Positions 1 through 9,127 are shown, counted from the stretch's first letter. The stretch is 64,000 nucleotides of DNA from Peptacetobacter hominis (GCF_006861675.1 NZ_SGJB01000003.1:1-64000); one strand, 5' to 3'. Numbers and translations: made by a program. The notes: generated by a model not told the origin, from the letters alone.

Positions 1-37
1 TAGAAGGTGATTTTTTATTATATTTTTTCAAAAAAAT

Positions 38-83
38 AAGGGCTATCGCACTAATAAAATATTAATGCGACAGCCCCTTTTTA
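38..83 (+). terminator. Rho-independent terminator of a gene left of the window
   Basis: GGGCTATCGCA pairs with TGCGACAGCCC (one mismatch) around an AT-rich loop, and is followed by TTTTT. No gene is visible upstream inside the window, so it presumably ends a plus-strand gene outside the left edge. Confidence 0.7.
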
Positions 84-196
84 TGTCAAAAAGGAACCAT
101 TATATATAAATAAAAGGATATATGTGGTACTGTGAATCTGTATAAAAATTATATATAGTATAATAATGAAAGATTAAATAATGGGGAGGATAAAAA

Positions 197-1387
197 ATGA
201 ATTCACTTATAAGTCCTGATAATACATGGGCATTATGGACATTTATAATAGTATGGGCAGCTGTGAGTATAGTACTTGAACAGAAATACAAGTGGGCATC
301 CAAGGTTACTGGGGCAATAATAGCTCTTCTTGGAGCAATAATACTTGCAAATATAAAAATAATACCTACAGCGAGTCCTGTATATGATTCTGTATGGAAT
401 TATGTAGTACCAATGGCGATACCACTTCTTCTCATGAAGGCAGATCTTAGAAAAATATACAGAGAAAGTGGTAGAATGTTTGGAGTATTTCATATATCTG
501 CACTTGGAACATGTATAGGAACATTTGTATCTGCACTGGTATTCTCATCTCTCATACCATATGTGGATAGAATAGCTGGAATGATGACAGGAAGCTACAT
601 AGGTGGCGGTGTAAACTTTGTGGCTATGACAGCAGCATTTGGTACACCGGAAAATATAACAAATGCAACCATTGTTGCAGATAATCTTGTAATGGCTGTG
701 TATTTCTTTATAGGAATGACAATACCTACAATAGCATTTTTCAGAAAAAACTGGGGTATGCTTTCAGATGAATCTGCAGAGAATGAAGGAAGTGCCGGAT
801 ACTGGACTAAAAAAGAAATATCTCTTAAAGATATAGCAGTAAATATGGCTGTAGCAGTTTCTGTAGCATGTGCATCAAGTCTGATAGCAGGATATTTTGC
901 TGAAGTTATACCTACTACAAATGCATTTATGAAAATAATAAACTCTATGTTCGGCAATATGTACCTTATAATGACCACAATAATGGTAATAGTTGCTACC
1001 GTATTTTCAAAACAGCTTGAAAGTATAAATGGCGGAGAAGAAATAGGAACTTTTCTTATATATCTTTTCTTTGTAGTGCTAGGAGTGCCTGCATCAATAG
1101 AGGAGATAATAAAAAATGGAGTATTTATACTTATGTTCTGTATTCTTGTTGTGCTTATAAATCTTGCAGTAACGCTTGGAATAGGTAAAATATTCAGGCT
1201 TAAACTGGATGAGCTTTTACTTGCATCAAATGCATGTATAGGCGGACCTACAACAGCTGTAGCAATGGCCATAGCTAAAGGATGGAAAACTCTTATAGTA
1301 CCGGTTATGCTTTCTGGTATATGGGGGTATATCCTTGGGAATTATGCGGGAATAATAGTCGGAAACCTTCTTGGAACGATTCTATAA
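197..1387 (+). CDS. DUF819 family integral membrane protein
   Basis: This 396-residue protein is strongly hydrophobic, with about ten predicted membrane segments, and resembles the DUF819 (YjcL-type) family of the cytoplasmic membrane. The N-terminal block up to about residue 110, including the stretch VVPMAIPLLLMKADL, and the glycine-rich segment GSYIGGGVNFVAM are typical. The length is usual for the family. The start ATG follows GGGGAGG at a good distance. A HEPN-type gene lies 46 bases downstream on the same strand and may be co-transcribed. The substrate is unknown; the fold class suggests a transporter, but nothing here shows what is moved. Confidence 0.8.
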   Translation: MNSLISPDNTWALWTFIIVWAAVSIVLEQKYKWASKVTGAIIALLGAIILANIKIIPTASPVYDSVWNYVVPMAIPLLLMKADLRKIYRESGRMFGVFHISALGTCIGTFVSALVFSSLIPYVDRIAGMMTGSYIGGGVNFVAMTAAFGTPENITNATIVADNLVMAVYFFIGMTIPTIAFFRKNWGMLSDESAENEGSAGYWTKKEISLKDIAVNMAVAVSVACASSLIAGYFAEVIPTTNAFMKIINSMFGNMYLIMTTIMVIVATVFSKQLESINGGEEIGTFLIYLFFVVLGVPASIEEIIKNGVFILMFCILVVLINLAVTLGIGKIFRLKLDELLLASNACIGGPTTAVAMAIAKGWKTLIVPVMLSGIWGYILGNYAGIIVGNLLGTIL

Positions 1388-1433
1388 ATCATATATAATA
1401 TAGATATGTGATTTATGGAAGGAGGCACTAAAA

Positions 1434-2729
1434 GTGAAAAATGTCAGCGATGCAATATTGTCCCCTAATCTTGAATATGGGATAAATGAGGATATAACTG
1501 TATATGATGGAAGATTCTGCGTATATCTTGACAAAAAGTACAGATGTAATGGGAAAATATTTCTCAAAGTTTCACAGCCTTCAGCGATATGTTTCAAAGC
1601 AAGAATTGTATCTGTAGGGAAGGAAAATACAGAACCACTTGGATATGACGATGCAATTATAGAAGTACATGGATATAAACTTGCATCTATCACCGTAAAA
1701 AGAATAAAAGACGGATTTGTAGAGGGCTATATAAATAGCGACTGTATAAAATCAAAAAATACATATGTAAGCAGACTGGAATTTGAACTTCTCAATGTGG
1801 ATAAAATTCCAGGCAAATTGATAAAGCATAAGGATAAATTATACGCCGGAAGAATAGAATTCGAGATAAACGGATATGTAGTAACAATAGATAAGAGATA
1901 TGATTACAGAAGAGAATTTTATGAAGAAATGATAGAAAAATCCGGAACCGCAACAACACACATAGGAACGATAAAAAGAAAAGATGGATCGGTTTTCAAA
2001 ACGAATAATATGATGGGATTTATAGACAGAATCTGTATAGCGTTCAGTTTTGCATGTGGAAGGCATATTTCATTTTCTGCAATGAGAGGATACCGGGATG
2101 GAATTGAAGTGTACAGGGCATGGAATGAAGGCATAGTAACTCCATTTAAATTTCTTCCTACATGGACAGATACACTTACAAATTATAGAAACTATGAAAA
2201 ATATATGGAGCTTATGTGCAGAAGACTGGAGGACTATTATTATGGTCCTACACTTAAGAACGTCACGGATTGGTACATAGATGCGCTCAATAATATAACT
2301 ATGGACAACGATATAATTTCAGTACAGATAGCGCTTGAGTCTCTTTCATATGTTGTTCTTGTTGAAAAAGCCAAGATACTTACAGATAGTGAATTTGATA
2401 GAAACTCAGCATCTAAAAATATAAGGATGCTGCTTGATGTGTGCAGCATACCTTATGGGAAAGATGAAATGAACTTCTTTTCCGGTGAAATACGAGAAGA
2501 GTTTGATGATGGTGTAGATCTTATTAATTACTATAGAAATAGAATCGTACATCCAAGCAAAAGAAGAAATAAATTCTATATATCAGCGGAGGATGTGTGG
2601 AATATTCTTTCTATAGGAATAAGTTATATAGAACTTGCCGTACTTTATGTAATAGGATATAAAGGAGAATACTCAAATAGACTTGAAGATAGAAGTTTTG
2701 GAAAAGTAGATGTTGTTCCATGGGCATAA
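1434..2729 (+). CDS. HEPN-type protein with a large N-terminal domain (ApeA-like layout)
   Basis: A 431-residue soluble protein starting at GTG, chosen because GGAAGGAGG lies just upstream. I do not recognise a named family with certainty. The C-terminal third is helical and ends with R368-N-R-I-V-H373, which fits the R-x4-H signature of HEPN ribonuclease domains. The N-terminal part of about 250 residues looks beta-rich, which recalls ApeA-type anti-phage HEPN proteins. This is an inference from motif and layout only. It lies 46 bases after the DUF819 gene and is followed by the T-box promoter, so it may be the second gene of a two-gene unit. No antitoxin gene is beside it. Confidence 0.5.
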   Translation: MKNVSDAILSPNLEYGINEDITVYDGRFCVYLDKKYRCNGKIFLKVSQPSAICFKARIVSVGKENTEPLGYDDAIIEVHGYKLASITVKRIKDGFVEGYINSDCIKSKNTYVSRLEFELLNVDKIPGKLIKHKDKLYAGRIEFEINGYVVTIDKRYDYRREFYEEMIEKSGTATTHIGTIKRKDGSVFKTNNMMGFIDRICIAFSFACGRHISFSAMRGYRDGIEVYRAWNEGIVTPFKFLPTWTDTLTNYRNYEKYMELMCRRLEDYYYGPTLKNVTDWYIDALNNITMDNDIISVQIALESLSYVVLVEKAKILTDSEFDRNSASKNIRMLLDVCSIPYGKDEMNFFSGEIREEFDDGVDLINYYRNRIVHPSKRRNKFYISAEDVWNILSIGISYIELAVLYVIGYKGEYSNRLEDRSFGKVDVVPWA

Positions 2730-2814
2730 AAATAAATACAAAGCTCAAAAAATATTTATAATATGAAAGATAATATATTTTAATATTTATTTTTGATAAA
2801 ATTCTGAAAATTAG

Positions 2815-2843
2815 TTGACAGAGACTATTTTCTGATATAAAAT
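2815..2843 (+). promoter_or_regulatory. Promoter of the T-box leader
   Basis: TTGACA at 2815-2820 is followed by a TATAAA/TAAAAT stretch at 2836-2843 with a 15-17 base spacer. It lies about 30 bases upstream of T-box stem I. Confidence 0.65.
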
Positions 2844-2872
2844 AAGATACATAAATAAAAGAAACACACAAA

Positions 2873-3160
2873 GGCTAAGAAGAGAAATAGTAGAAATACA
2901 CTATTCTGCACAGAGAGACTCCATTTGGCTGAGAGGAGGAGAGAATAATATTTCGAACACATCTCGGAGCTTAACACCGAAAGATGTTTGTCAGGTAGGC
3001 TGTTACGGAATCCTTGCACCCGTTATAGTGCTAGAGTATAGTTCAACCGGTCAATGAACCGTACTCGATGAGGTTGGTATCGTGAGGTATCAATAAAAAG
3101 AGGTGGAACCACGGAATATAACTCCCGTCCTCTGGCATAAGCTGGAGGAGGGAGTTTTTT
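2873..3160 (+). promoter_or_regulatory. T-box riboswitch, specifier reads CAC (histidine)
   Basis: A T-box leader that senses uncharged tRNA and controls the downstream ABC transporter. The T-box sequence AGGTGGAACCACGG is at 3102-3115, with the bulge TGGA at 3104-3107. It is followed by a terminator stem (ACTCCC...GGGAGT plus T-run, 3121-3161) with which the antiterminator competes. In stem I, GAAATA (2893-2898) pairs with TATTTC (2949-2954). The specifier loop has AGTA on the 5' side and GAA-CAC-A on the 3' side, giving codon CAC (2958-2960), histidine. The distal loop GGCTGAGAG is also present. The fourth bulge base is A, which pairs with a U discriminator, whereas bacterial tRNA-His normally has C. 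An ACA (Thr) register is therefore a weaker alternative. Confidence 0.85.
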
Positions 3161-3254
3161 TAAACTAAAAAATACCAGAAACCTGAATACACATGGTAAA
3201 ACAACCATAACAAAAAACTAAACAAAATTATAAGTTATAAGGGAGGAAATCAAA

Positions 3255-4046
3255 ATGAAATTATTTAAAAAATTATCAGTTATAGCAGCAGCATTAGTAA
3301 TAGGTATAAGTACAGTAGCTTGTTCTTCTGGAGGAGATGAAAGCGCATCTTCAAATGAATCTAAAGATAGTGTTGTTATAGGATTTGACAATACTTTTGT
3401 ACCAATGGGATTTTTAGACGATAATGGAGAAACTGTAGGATTTGATGTGGATCTTGCAAAAGAGGTATTTAAAAGACTTGATATGGAAGTTACATTCCAG
3501 CCAATAGACTGGTCAATGAAAGAAACAGAACTTCAGAGCGGAAATGTAGATGCTTTATGGAATGGATATTCACTAAGCCCAGAAAGAAAAAAAGTTGTAT
3601 CTTATACAGATCCATATCTTCAGAACAAACAGATAATAGTCACTATGGCAGATTCTGATATAAATACAAAAGCAGACCTTAAAGATAAGGAAGTGGGAAC
3701 TCAGCAGGAGTCAACTGCTCAGGCTGCGATAGAAAAAGATACAGAATTCATGGGAATAATAAAAGGTGGAGCACCTGTACTTTATGATACATATGACAAG
3801 GCTTTAAGAGACCTTGAAATAGGAAGAACAAGTGCAGTAGTAGGTGACGAGGTTCTTATAAGATATTACATAGGACAGAAAGGTGAAGATAAATACAAAG
3901 TGCTTGAAGAAAACTTCGGACTTGAAGACTATGTAGTTGCATTTGCAAAAGATAATACAGAACTTAGAGATAAAGTAAACAGCACTCTTAAAGAAATGAA
4001 AGATGATGGAACATTTGATGAGATATATAATAAATGGTTTAAATAA
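3255..4046 (+). CDS. Amino-acid ABC transporter, substrate-binding lipoprotein
   Basis: A 263-residue family 3 solute-binding protein (SBP_bac_3). The signal peptide ends in a lipobox with Cys23 (TVAC), so it should be anchored on the outer face of the membrane. The opening of the mature domain (FVPMGFLDDNGETVGFDVD) and the stretch WNGYSLSPERKK are typical of polar amino-acid binders. GGGAGG precedes the ATG. It is the first gene of a binding protein-permease-ATPase operon behind the T-box, whose specifier points to histidine. The substrate is inferred from the T-box; sequence alone only says polar amino acid. Confidence 0.9.
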   Translation: MKLFKKLSVIAAALVIGISTVACSSGGDESASSNESKDSVVIGFDNTFVPMGFLDDNGETVGFDVDLAKEVFKRLDMEVTFQPIDWSMKETELQSGNVDALWNGYSLSPERKKVVSYTDPYLQNKQIIVTMADSDINTKADLKDKEVGTQQESTAQAAIEKDTEFMGIIKGGAPVLYDTYDKALRDLEIGRTSAVVGDEVLIRYYIGQKGEDKYKVLEENFGLEDYVVAFAKDNTELRDKVNSTLKEMKDDGTFDEIYNKWFK

Positions 4047-4074
4047 AGATAGATAGTTTGAAAGGAGAAATGCA

Positions 4075-4686
4075 ATGTTAGAAGGCGTAAAAATAGTAGT
4101 GGCACTGTTTTGTATAACTCTTGTATTTTCAATACCTCTTGGAGTACTGGTGGCACTTTTAAGATTATCAAAAAATAAAATAGTAAGTGCGGTTACATCA
4201 TTTTATATACTTATAATGAGAGGAACTCCATTATTACTTCAGATGATAGTGATATTCTACGGATTGCCGCTATTTGGAATAGTGTTTGACAGATTTACAG
4301 CTGGAGCAGTTGCATTTGTCCTAAACTATACGGCATATTTTGCAGAAATATTCAGAGGAGGACTTCAGTCTATTGATAAGGGTCAGTTTGAAGCAGCTGA
4401 TGTGCTTGGATTTGACAAGGTTACAATGTATAAAAGGATAATACTTCCTCAGGTTGTAAAAAGAGTACTTGCACCTATATCAAATGAGGTAATAACTCTT
4501 GTGAAGGATACTTCTCTTGTATATATACTAGGTATAAATGATATTCTTAGAATATCTCAGATTGCTATGAATAGAACAGCAAGTCTTATGCCTCTATTCT
4601 GGGCAGGAGCTATATATCTTGCATTTGTAGCAGTACTTACAAAGCTTTTTGAAATAATAGAAAAGAAATATTCTTATTATAGATAG
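4075..4686 (+). CDS. Amino-acid ABC transporter, permease
   Basis: A 203-residue HisM/GlnP-type inner membrane permease with about five membrane segments. The EAA loop is visible as EAADVLGFDKVTMYKRIILP near residues 121-140, the contact site for the ATPase. It is slightly short at the N-terminus compared with many relatives, but the ATG follows GAAAGGAG and a nearer upstream ATG runs into a stop. It lies between the binding protein (28 bases) and the ATPase (10 bases). A single permease gene suggests a homodimeric channel. Confidence 0.92.
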   Translation: MLEGVKIVVALFCITLVFSIPLGVLVALLRLSKNKIVSAVTSFYILIMRGTPLLLQMIVIFYGLPLFGIVFDRFTAGAVAFVLNYTAYFAEIFRGGLQSIDKGQFEAADVLGFDKVTMYKRIILPQVVKRVLAPISNEVITLVKDTSLVYILGINDILRISQIAMNRTASLMPLFWAGAIYLAFVAVLTKLFEIIEKKYSYYR

Positions 4687-4696
4687 GAGGAAGAAT

Positions 4697-5356
4697 ATGC
4701 TTGAAGTAAAAGGAATAAAAAAATCATTTAAGAATAATGAAGTACTAAAAGGTATATCATTTTCTGTAGAGTCTGGAGAAACAGCAGTTCTTCTGGGAAA
4801 ATCCGGAGCCGGAAAAACTACTATAATGAGATGTATAAACGGACTTGAAACCTTTGATGAGGGTGAACTTATAATAGATGGACAGGAGATAAAAACACCA
4901 TCTGATATGAAAAAGATAAGAGGAAAAATCGGTATGGTATTTCAGAATTTTAATCTTTTTCCTCATATGACAGTTATGGAGAATATAATAGAGTCTCCTG
5001 TGAATGTATTTAAAAGAGATAGAGAAGAATCTATAGGAAAGGCCAGAGAGCTTTTAAAAATGGTAGATCTTGAAGACAAAGAAGATTTCTATCCGTTCCA
5101 GCTTTCAGGTGGACAGCAGCAGAGAGTTGCAATAGCAAGATCGTGTGCTCTTATGCCGAGGGTTCTTTGTTTTGATGAACCTACTTCAGCTCTGGATCCT
5201 GAAACTGTAAATAAGGTTGTAGATATAATAAACAAACTTAAAAAAAGTGGTATGGCTATACTTATTGTTACGCATGATGTAATGTTTGCAGAAAAAGTTG
5301 CGGATAAAAAAATAACAGTAAAAGATGGATATATAGATAGCATAGAAGAAAAATAA
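4697..5356 (+). CDS. Amino-acid ABC transporter, ATP-binding protein
   Basis: A 219-residue GlnQ/HisP-type ATPase. It shows Walker A GKSGAGKTT near residues 34-42, a Q-loop in MVFQNFNLFPHMTV, the signature LSGGQQQR, Walker B VLCFDEPTSALD, and the switch His in VTHD. A TAGGAGG site overlaps the stop of the permease gene, so translation is coupled. It completes the T-box-controlled importer and ends shortly before a strong terminator. Confidence 0.95.
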   Translation: MLEVKGIKKSFKNNEVLKGISFSVESGETAVLLGKSGAGKTTIMRCINGLETFDEGELIIDGQEIKTPSDMKKIRGKIGMVFQNFNLFPHMTVMENIIESPVNVFKRDREESIGKARELLKMVDLEDKEDFYPFQLSGGQQQRVAIARSCALMPRVLCFDEPTSALDPETVNKVVDIINKLKKSGMAILIVTHDVMFAEKVADKKITVKDGYIDSIEEK

Positions 5357-5440
5357 GGTATGTACGAAAGAATAAAGCAATATATTTACATAATGAAATT
5401 ATGTAAACAAAAAATTATAAATAAATTTTTGTCATATAAA

Positions 5441-5467
5441 AAGCTCTGGAAAATTCCAGAGCTTTTT
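5441..5467. terminator. Bidirectional terminator
   Basis: AGCTCTGGAA pairs perfectly with TTCCAGAGCT and is flanked by A-rich sequence on the left and TTTTT on the right. It serves the ABC operon on the plus strand and the GntR/RCK_C gene on the minus strand. Confidence 0.85.
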
Positions 5468-5468
5468 A

Positions 5469-6119
5469 TTATTTTTCATTGTCATCTCCGCCATATAAGA
5501 ACATAGGAACAGAATTGAATATATGTTTATCTCCAACAACAAGAAGTGTATCACCTTCCATAAATTCAATGTATGGTCCAGGAGATATAATAAGTTCCTC
5601 ATTTCTTTTTATAGCTACTATAGTACCGCCTGTATTCTGCCAGAATTTTGTTTTTCCTGCATCCTGACCTATATATTTGCAGTCTTTTGTAAGAACAAAC
5701 TGAGCAGGAACAAGAGGATTTATTATTTCAAGTCTATCTGAGTAGTCAAGAATCTTATTTATTGTTTCAAGTATATTTCCTTCTATTTTTGATTTTGCGT
5801 CAAGTAGGTCGTAAAGATCGGATTTATACGATGAGATATTTGTAAGGTCCTGATATTTCTTTATAAAAGATGATGCTTTTGCTGAAGAAAGGACGATTAC
5901 ACCTTTACCCTTTATGCTTTTGACCACTCCGATATCTTCAAGAATTTTAACAGATCTTCTTACTGTTTCCGGAGATACATTGTACTTTCCAGCAAGTACT
6001 GAACGGCCATATAGTATGGAATTTTCTTCCACCTCGCCAGTATATATCTTGTTAGCTATATCCAGGGCTATCTTCTGATATATAGGCATTGTATAATTAT
6101 TACTGCTGTTATTATCCAT
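5469..6119 (-). CDS. GntR regulator with C-terminal RCK_C (TrkA-C) domain, BusR-like
   Basis: A 216-residue protein with an N-terminal GntR winged helix (about residues 11-80: YQKIALDIANKIYTG, then the recognition-helix region NVSPETVRRSVKIL). A linker helix and a C-terminal RCK_C domain (about 130-210, ending GDTLLVVGDKH) follow. This two-domain order is that of BusR, the c-di-AMP-responsive repressor of osmolyte uptake in lactic acid bacteria. A role in potassium or osmotic control through c-di-AMP is inferred from that family. No busAB, ktr or kup gene is adjacent, so its targets are not evident. It is divergent from the flavodoxin/ferredoxin gene. AAGGGTGAT precedes the start. Confidence 0.8.
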   Translation of the reverse strand: MDNNSSNNYTMPIYQKIALDIANKIYTGEVEENSILYGRSVLAGKYNVSPETVRRSVKILEDIGVVKSIKGKGVIVLSSAKASSFIKKYQDLTNISSYKSDLYDLLDAKSKIEGNILETINKILDYSDRLEIINPLVPAQFVLTKDCKYIGQDAGKTKFWQNTGGTIVAIKRNEELIISPGPYIEFMEGDTLLVVGDKHIFNSVPMFLYGGDDNEK

Positions 6120-6330
6120 AAAATCACCCTTTCTGAAATAGTTTAATAAGTTTATTTTATAACTTTTATTTTGTTATGTCTATAACAAAAGCGAAAAAAA
6201 CTCTAAAAAAGATATAAAGTTGTAGGTATATGTAATCAGCTGGATGCAGTGTGTAGAGCAATATCTTTATAAAAATATGATAACATGATAGAATAGATAA
6301 TGTAAGTATATATTGAGGAGATGATATTAA

Positions 6331-7086
6331 ATGTTATACGAAATAGTATTTAGCCCTACAGGAGGAACCCAAAAAGCTTCTAATGCTCTTGTTCAGGGAA
6401 TAGGTAAAGAAAGTAAATTTATAGATCTTTCAGATAACAAAGAAAATATTAATATAGTATTTGATGAAAAAGATATATGTGTATTTGCAGTTCCATCATA
6501 TGGAGGAAGAGTTCCGGCATATGCAGTTGAAAAGATAGAAAAAATGTCAGGGAAATCAACAAAAGCAGTTATAATGGTTGTATATGGAAACAGAGAATTT
6601 GAGGATACACTTGTGGAACTGGAAGATATACTAAAAAAATCAGGTTTTGAGATAGTTGCGGGAGTTTCTGCAATTGCAGAACATTCTATCATAAGAGAGT
6701 TTGGAGCTGAAAGACCTGACAATCAGGATATAAACAAACTTATAGAAATGGGAAAAACAATAATCGAAAAAATTGAATCGGGGAAAGTATCAAATACTGA
6801 GATACCAGGGAACAGACCATATAAAGTATATAATCCTCTTCCAATAGGTATAAATGTAAATGATAACTGTAACGGTTGTGGAATATGCGCTGAAAAATGT
6901 CCTGTTCAGGTAATAGATAGAAATAATCCATCAAAAGGAAATGAGGAAGGATGTATATCATGTATGAGATGTATATCAGTATGTCCTCAAAATGCCAGAA
7001 GTATAAATCCTCAGAAACGGGAGTTTCTGAAAGAAAAAATAAAAGAAGCATGTAAAGAAAGAAAAGAGTGTAAATTGTTTATATAA
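6331..7086 (+). CDS. EFR1-type flavodoxin-ferredoxin fusion
   Basis: A 251-residue electron-transfer protein. The N-terminal half is flavodoxin-like, with the FMN phosphate loop FSPTGGTQKAS at residues 7-17. The C-terminal half carries two 4Fe-4S motifs, CNGCGICAEKCP and CISCMRCISVCP. This arrangement is known as EFR1 family ferredoxin in clostridia. The partner enzyme is unknown. It is a single-gene unit with GAGGAG before the ATG and a strong terminator behind it. Confidence 0.88.
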   Translation: MLYEIVFSPTGGTQKASNALVQGIGKESKFIDLSDNKENINIVFDEKDICVFAVPSYGGRVPAYAVEKIEKMSGKSTKAVIMVVYGNREFEDTLVELEDILKKSGFEIVAGVSAIAEHSIIREFGAERPDNQDINKLIEMGKTIIEKIESGKVSNTEIPGNRPYKVYNPLPIGINVNDNCNGCGICAEKCPVQVIDRNNPSKGNEEGCISCMRCISVCPQNARSINPQKREFLKEKIKEACKERKECKLFI

Positions 7087-7093
7087 TAACAAA

Positions 7094-7131
7094 AAACAGG
7101 GAGGGTCTTTAAAGACTCTCCCTGTTTTTTA
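7094..7131. terminator. Bidirectional terminator
   Basis: ACAGGGAGGGTCTTT pairs with AAAGACTCTCCCTGT (one mismatch), with an A-run on the left and a T-run on the right. It separates the convergent flavodoxin/ferredoxin and RidA genes. Confidence 0.9.
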
Positions 7132-7145
7132 TATTAAATATAATA

Positions 7146-7490
7146 TTATTTTTCTGCAGCAGTAACGCTCATTTCAACAAGAAGATGTTCTCTTGCAAGT
7201 CTTGCTTCAACACAGGCTCTTGCAGGTTCATGTCCCGCTTCAACCCATGCATCCCAAACAGAGTTCATTGCTTCGAAGTCTTTCATATCTCTAAGATATA
7301 TAGTAACTGATAACATGTGTCTCTTATCTGAACCATATTTTTCAAGAAGTTCCTCTATTTTTGCAAGCACACCTTTAGTCTGCTCTATTATATCTCCTTC
7401 TGCACAAGTCTGTCCGCAAAGGTATATAGTACCATTGTTTACAACAGCTCTACTCATTCTTCCTGTTCCTTCATATCTCTGTATAGCCAT
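7146..7490 (-). CDS. RidA family protein
   Basis: A 114-residue protein of the RidA/YjgF/UK114 family, which hydrolyses reactive enamine or imine intermediates from PLP enzymes. The core [11 protein letters not shown] and the C-terminal [19 protein letters not shown] are visible; the Arg in PARACVEAR matches the substrate-carboxylate-binding Arg of active members. The length is slightly short but complete. It stands alone between a terminator and the divergent exporter gene, with a GGAG-type site upstream. Confidence 0.88.
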   Translation of the reverse strand: MAIQRYEGTGRMSRAVVNNGTIYLCGQTCAEGDIIEQTKGVLAKIEELLEKYGSDKRHMLSVTIYLRDMKDFEAMNSVWDAWVEAGHEPARACVEARLAREHLLVEMSVTAAEK

Positions 7491-7687
7491 GAGTTTTCTC
7501 CTTTCGATTATCTGAATTATATTTGCTAAGCAATTATACTATATTTTTGAATAATAGTCCACTAAATAAGGACAAAGTGATACATAACTTGACAATAAGG
7601 GTATCTTTTATATAGACTATAATAATATGAAAAGAATGTTCAAATGAAACTATTATCAAAAGATAAATAAAAAGAAGGGAGATAAAA

Positions 7688-8584
7688 ATGGAATCAAATA
7701 GAATTAAAGGAGTATTTTTTATAATAATGTCGGCTGCCGGGTTTGCACTTATGTCAGCGTTTGTCAAGCTTTCCGGAGATTTACCAAGCTTTCAGAAGGT
7801 GTTTTTCAGAAATCTGATAGCATCCATAATGGCTCTATATCTTATAATAAAAAACAGAGGAAGTATGGTGGGTAAAAGGGAGAACCTTAAGCTTTTACTT
7901 ATGAGATCAATATTTGGAACATTAGGGGTAATATTTAACTTCTATGCAATAGATCATCTGATATTATCTGATGCAAATATGTTAAATAAGATAAGCCCAT
8001 TCCTTGTGGTAATATTCAGTGCACTATTTCTGAAAGAAAGTATTAAACCTAAACAGATACTTATGATACTTATAGCATTTGCAGGTTCTATGTTCATTGT
8101 TAAGCCCACATTCAGTATAGAAGTGGTACCATATCTTGTGGGAATACTTGGAGCTATTGCAGCCGCAGCTGCATATACATGTGTCAGAGCTATAGGTAAT
8201 AAAGAAGATTATTATACGGTTGTATTTTTCTTTTCTGCATTCTCAATGATATCAATATTACCTGTTGTAATAAAAGTATATGAACCTATGACAATTAAAC
8301 AGTTTATATATCTTATAATGGCTGGTGTATCAGCAAGTGCAGGGCAATTTGGAATTACTCTTGCCTATAGATATGCTCCTGCAAGAGAAATATCTATATT
8401 TGATTATACAAATATATTGTTTTCAGCAGTATTAAGTATAGTTATATTCGGTACATATCCGGATGTTTGGAGTGTAGTTGGATATATAATAGTATTTTCA
8501 GCAGCTTTATATATGTTTATTTATAACAGAAAAGGGTATTCAGAGAGTATTGAAAAAATACCGGATGATTCGAAAACAGAATAG
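7688..8584 (+). CDS. DMT superfamily transporter (EamA domains)
   Basis: A 298-residue membrane protein with ten predicted helices in two EamA repeats, typical of drug/metabolite exporters. Family features include the N-terminal SAAGFALMSAFVKL and the loop FRNLIASI in repeat one, then YAPAREISIFDYTNILFSA in repeat two. Substrates in this superfamily vary and none can be assigned. AAGGGAG precedes the ATG. The next gene starts 24 bases downstream, so co-transcription is possible. Confidence 0.88.
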   Translation: MESNRIKGVFFIIMSAAGFALMSAFVKLSGDLPSFQKVFFRNLIASIMALYLIIKNRGSMVGKRENLKLLLMRSIFGTLGVIFNFYAIDHLILSDANMLNKISPFLVVIFSALFLKESIKPKQILMILIAFAGSMFIVKPTFSIEVVPYLVGILGAIAAAAAYTCVRAIGNKEDYYTVVFFFSAFSMISILPVVIKVYEPMTIKQFIYLIMAGVSASAGQFGITLAYRYAPAREISIFDYTNILFSAVLSIVIFGTYPDVWSVVGYIIVFSAALYMFIYNRKGYSESIEKIPDDSKTE

Positions 8585-8608
8585 AATTATCCACAAAGGA
8601 GGAAATAT

Positions 8609-9127
8609 ATGAATCTTATGCTGTCTGATATAAATATACCTGAAGTACTTAAAGACGATGAAACATGCAGATATATAGATATAAGTAAGCTGAAAATAGC
8701 TGATTGTCTTGGTTGTTTTGGATGTTGGGTAAAAACTCCAGGTAGATGTGTAATAAGGGATGATGCTACAGAAGTGTATCCATTAATAGCGAGAAGTGAG
8801 AATCTGATATATGTTACGAGGGTTGTATATGGTTCATATGATGAGACTCTGAAAAGAATGTTCGAAAGATCCATACCTGTACAGCAGGCTTTTATAAGAA
8901 TACATAATGGGGAAACGCATCATGTACAGAGAAATGTACTTCCTAAAAAAGCCGTTATAATAGCATATGGTGATATTTCTGATGAAGAAAAGAAAGTCTT
9001 TGAGAAACTTGTTGAAAGAAACTCAAACAATATGATGATAACAGCCTGGAAGATATATTTTGTAAATGAAAATGAGCTGGAGAATAAGATGATTGAGGAG
9101 GCGGAAAAATGGAAAAGATGCTTATAA
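8609..9127 (+). CDS. Flavodoxin-like iron-sulfur flavoprotein fragment-like protein
   Basis: A 172-residue protein resembling the part of NADPH-dependent FMN reductase/iron-sulfur flavoproteins that carries the cysteine motif. CLGCFGCW followed by CVIRDDATEVYP near residues 34-58 is typical. It lacks the N-terminal nucleotide loop such proteins usually begin with. The next gene, overlapping by 19 bases, begins with exactly that loop (LIINGSPRAPKSNS). The pair may act together as two halves of a flavoprotein. GGAGG precedes the ATG. Confidence 0.7.
   Translation: MNLMLSDINIPEVLKDDETCRYIDISKLKIADCLGCFGCWVKTPGRCVIRDDATEVYPLIARSENLIYVTRVVYGSYDETLKRMFERSIPVQQAFIRIHNGETHHVQRNVLPKKAVIIAYGDISDEEKKVFEKLVERNSNNMMITAWKIYFVNENELENKMIEEAEKWKRCL

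Noticed and set aside
595-1272. A 225-codon minus-strand frame opposite the DUF819 gene
   Set aside because: It mirrors the hydrophobic codons of a clear membrane protein gene and has no start signals.
2825-3208. Minus-strand frames over the T-box leader
   Set aside because: The sequence is fully explained by the T-box RNA structure and terminator.
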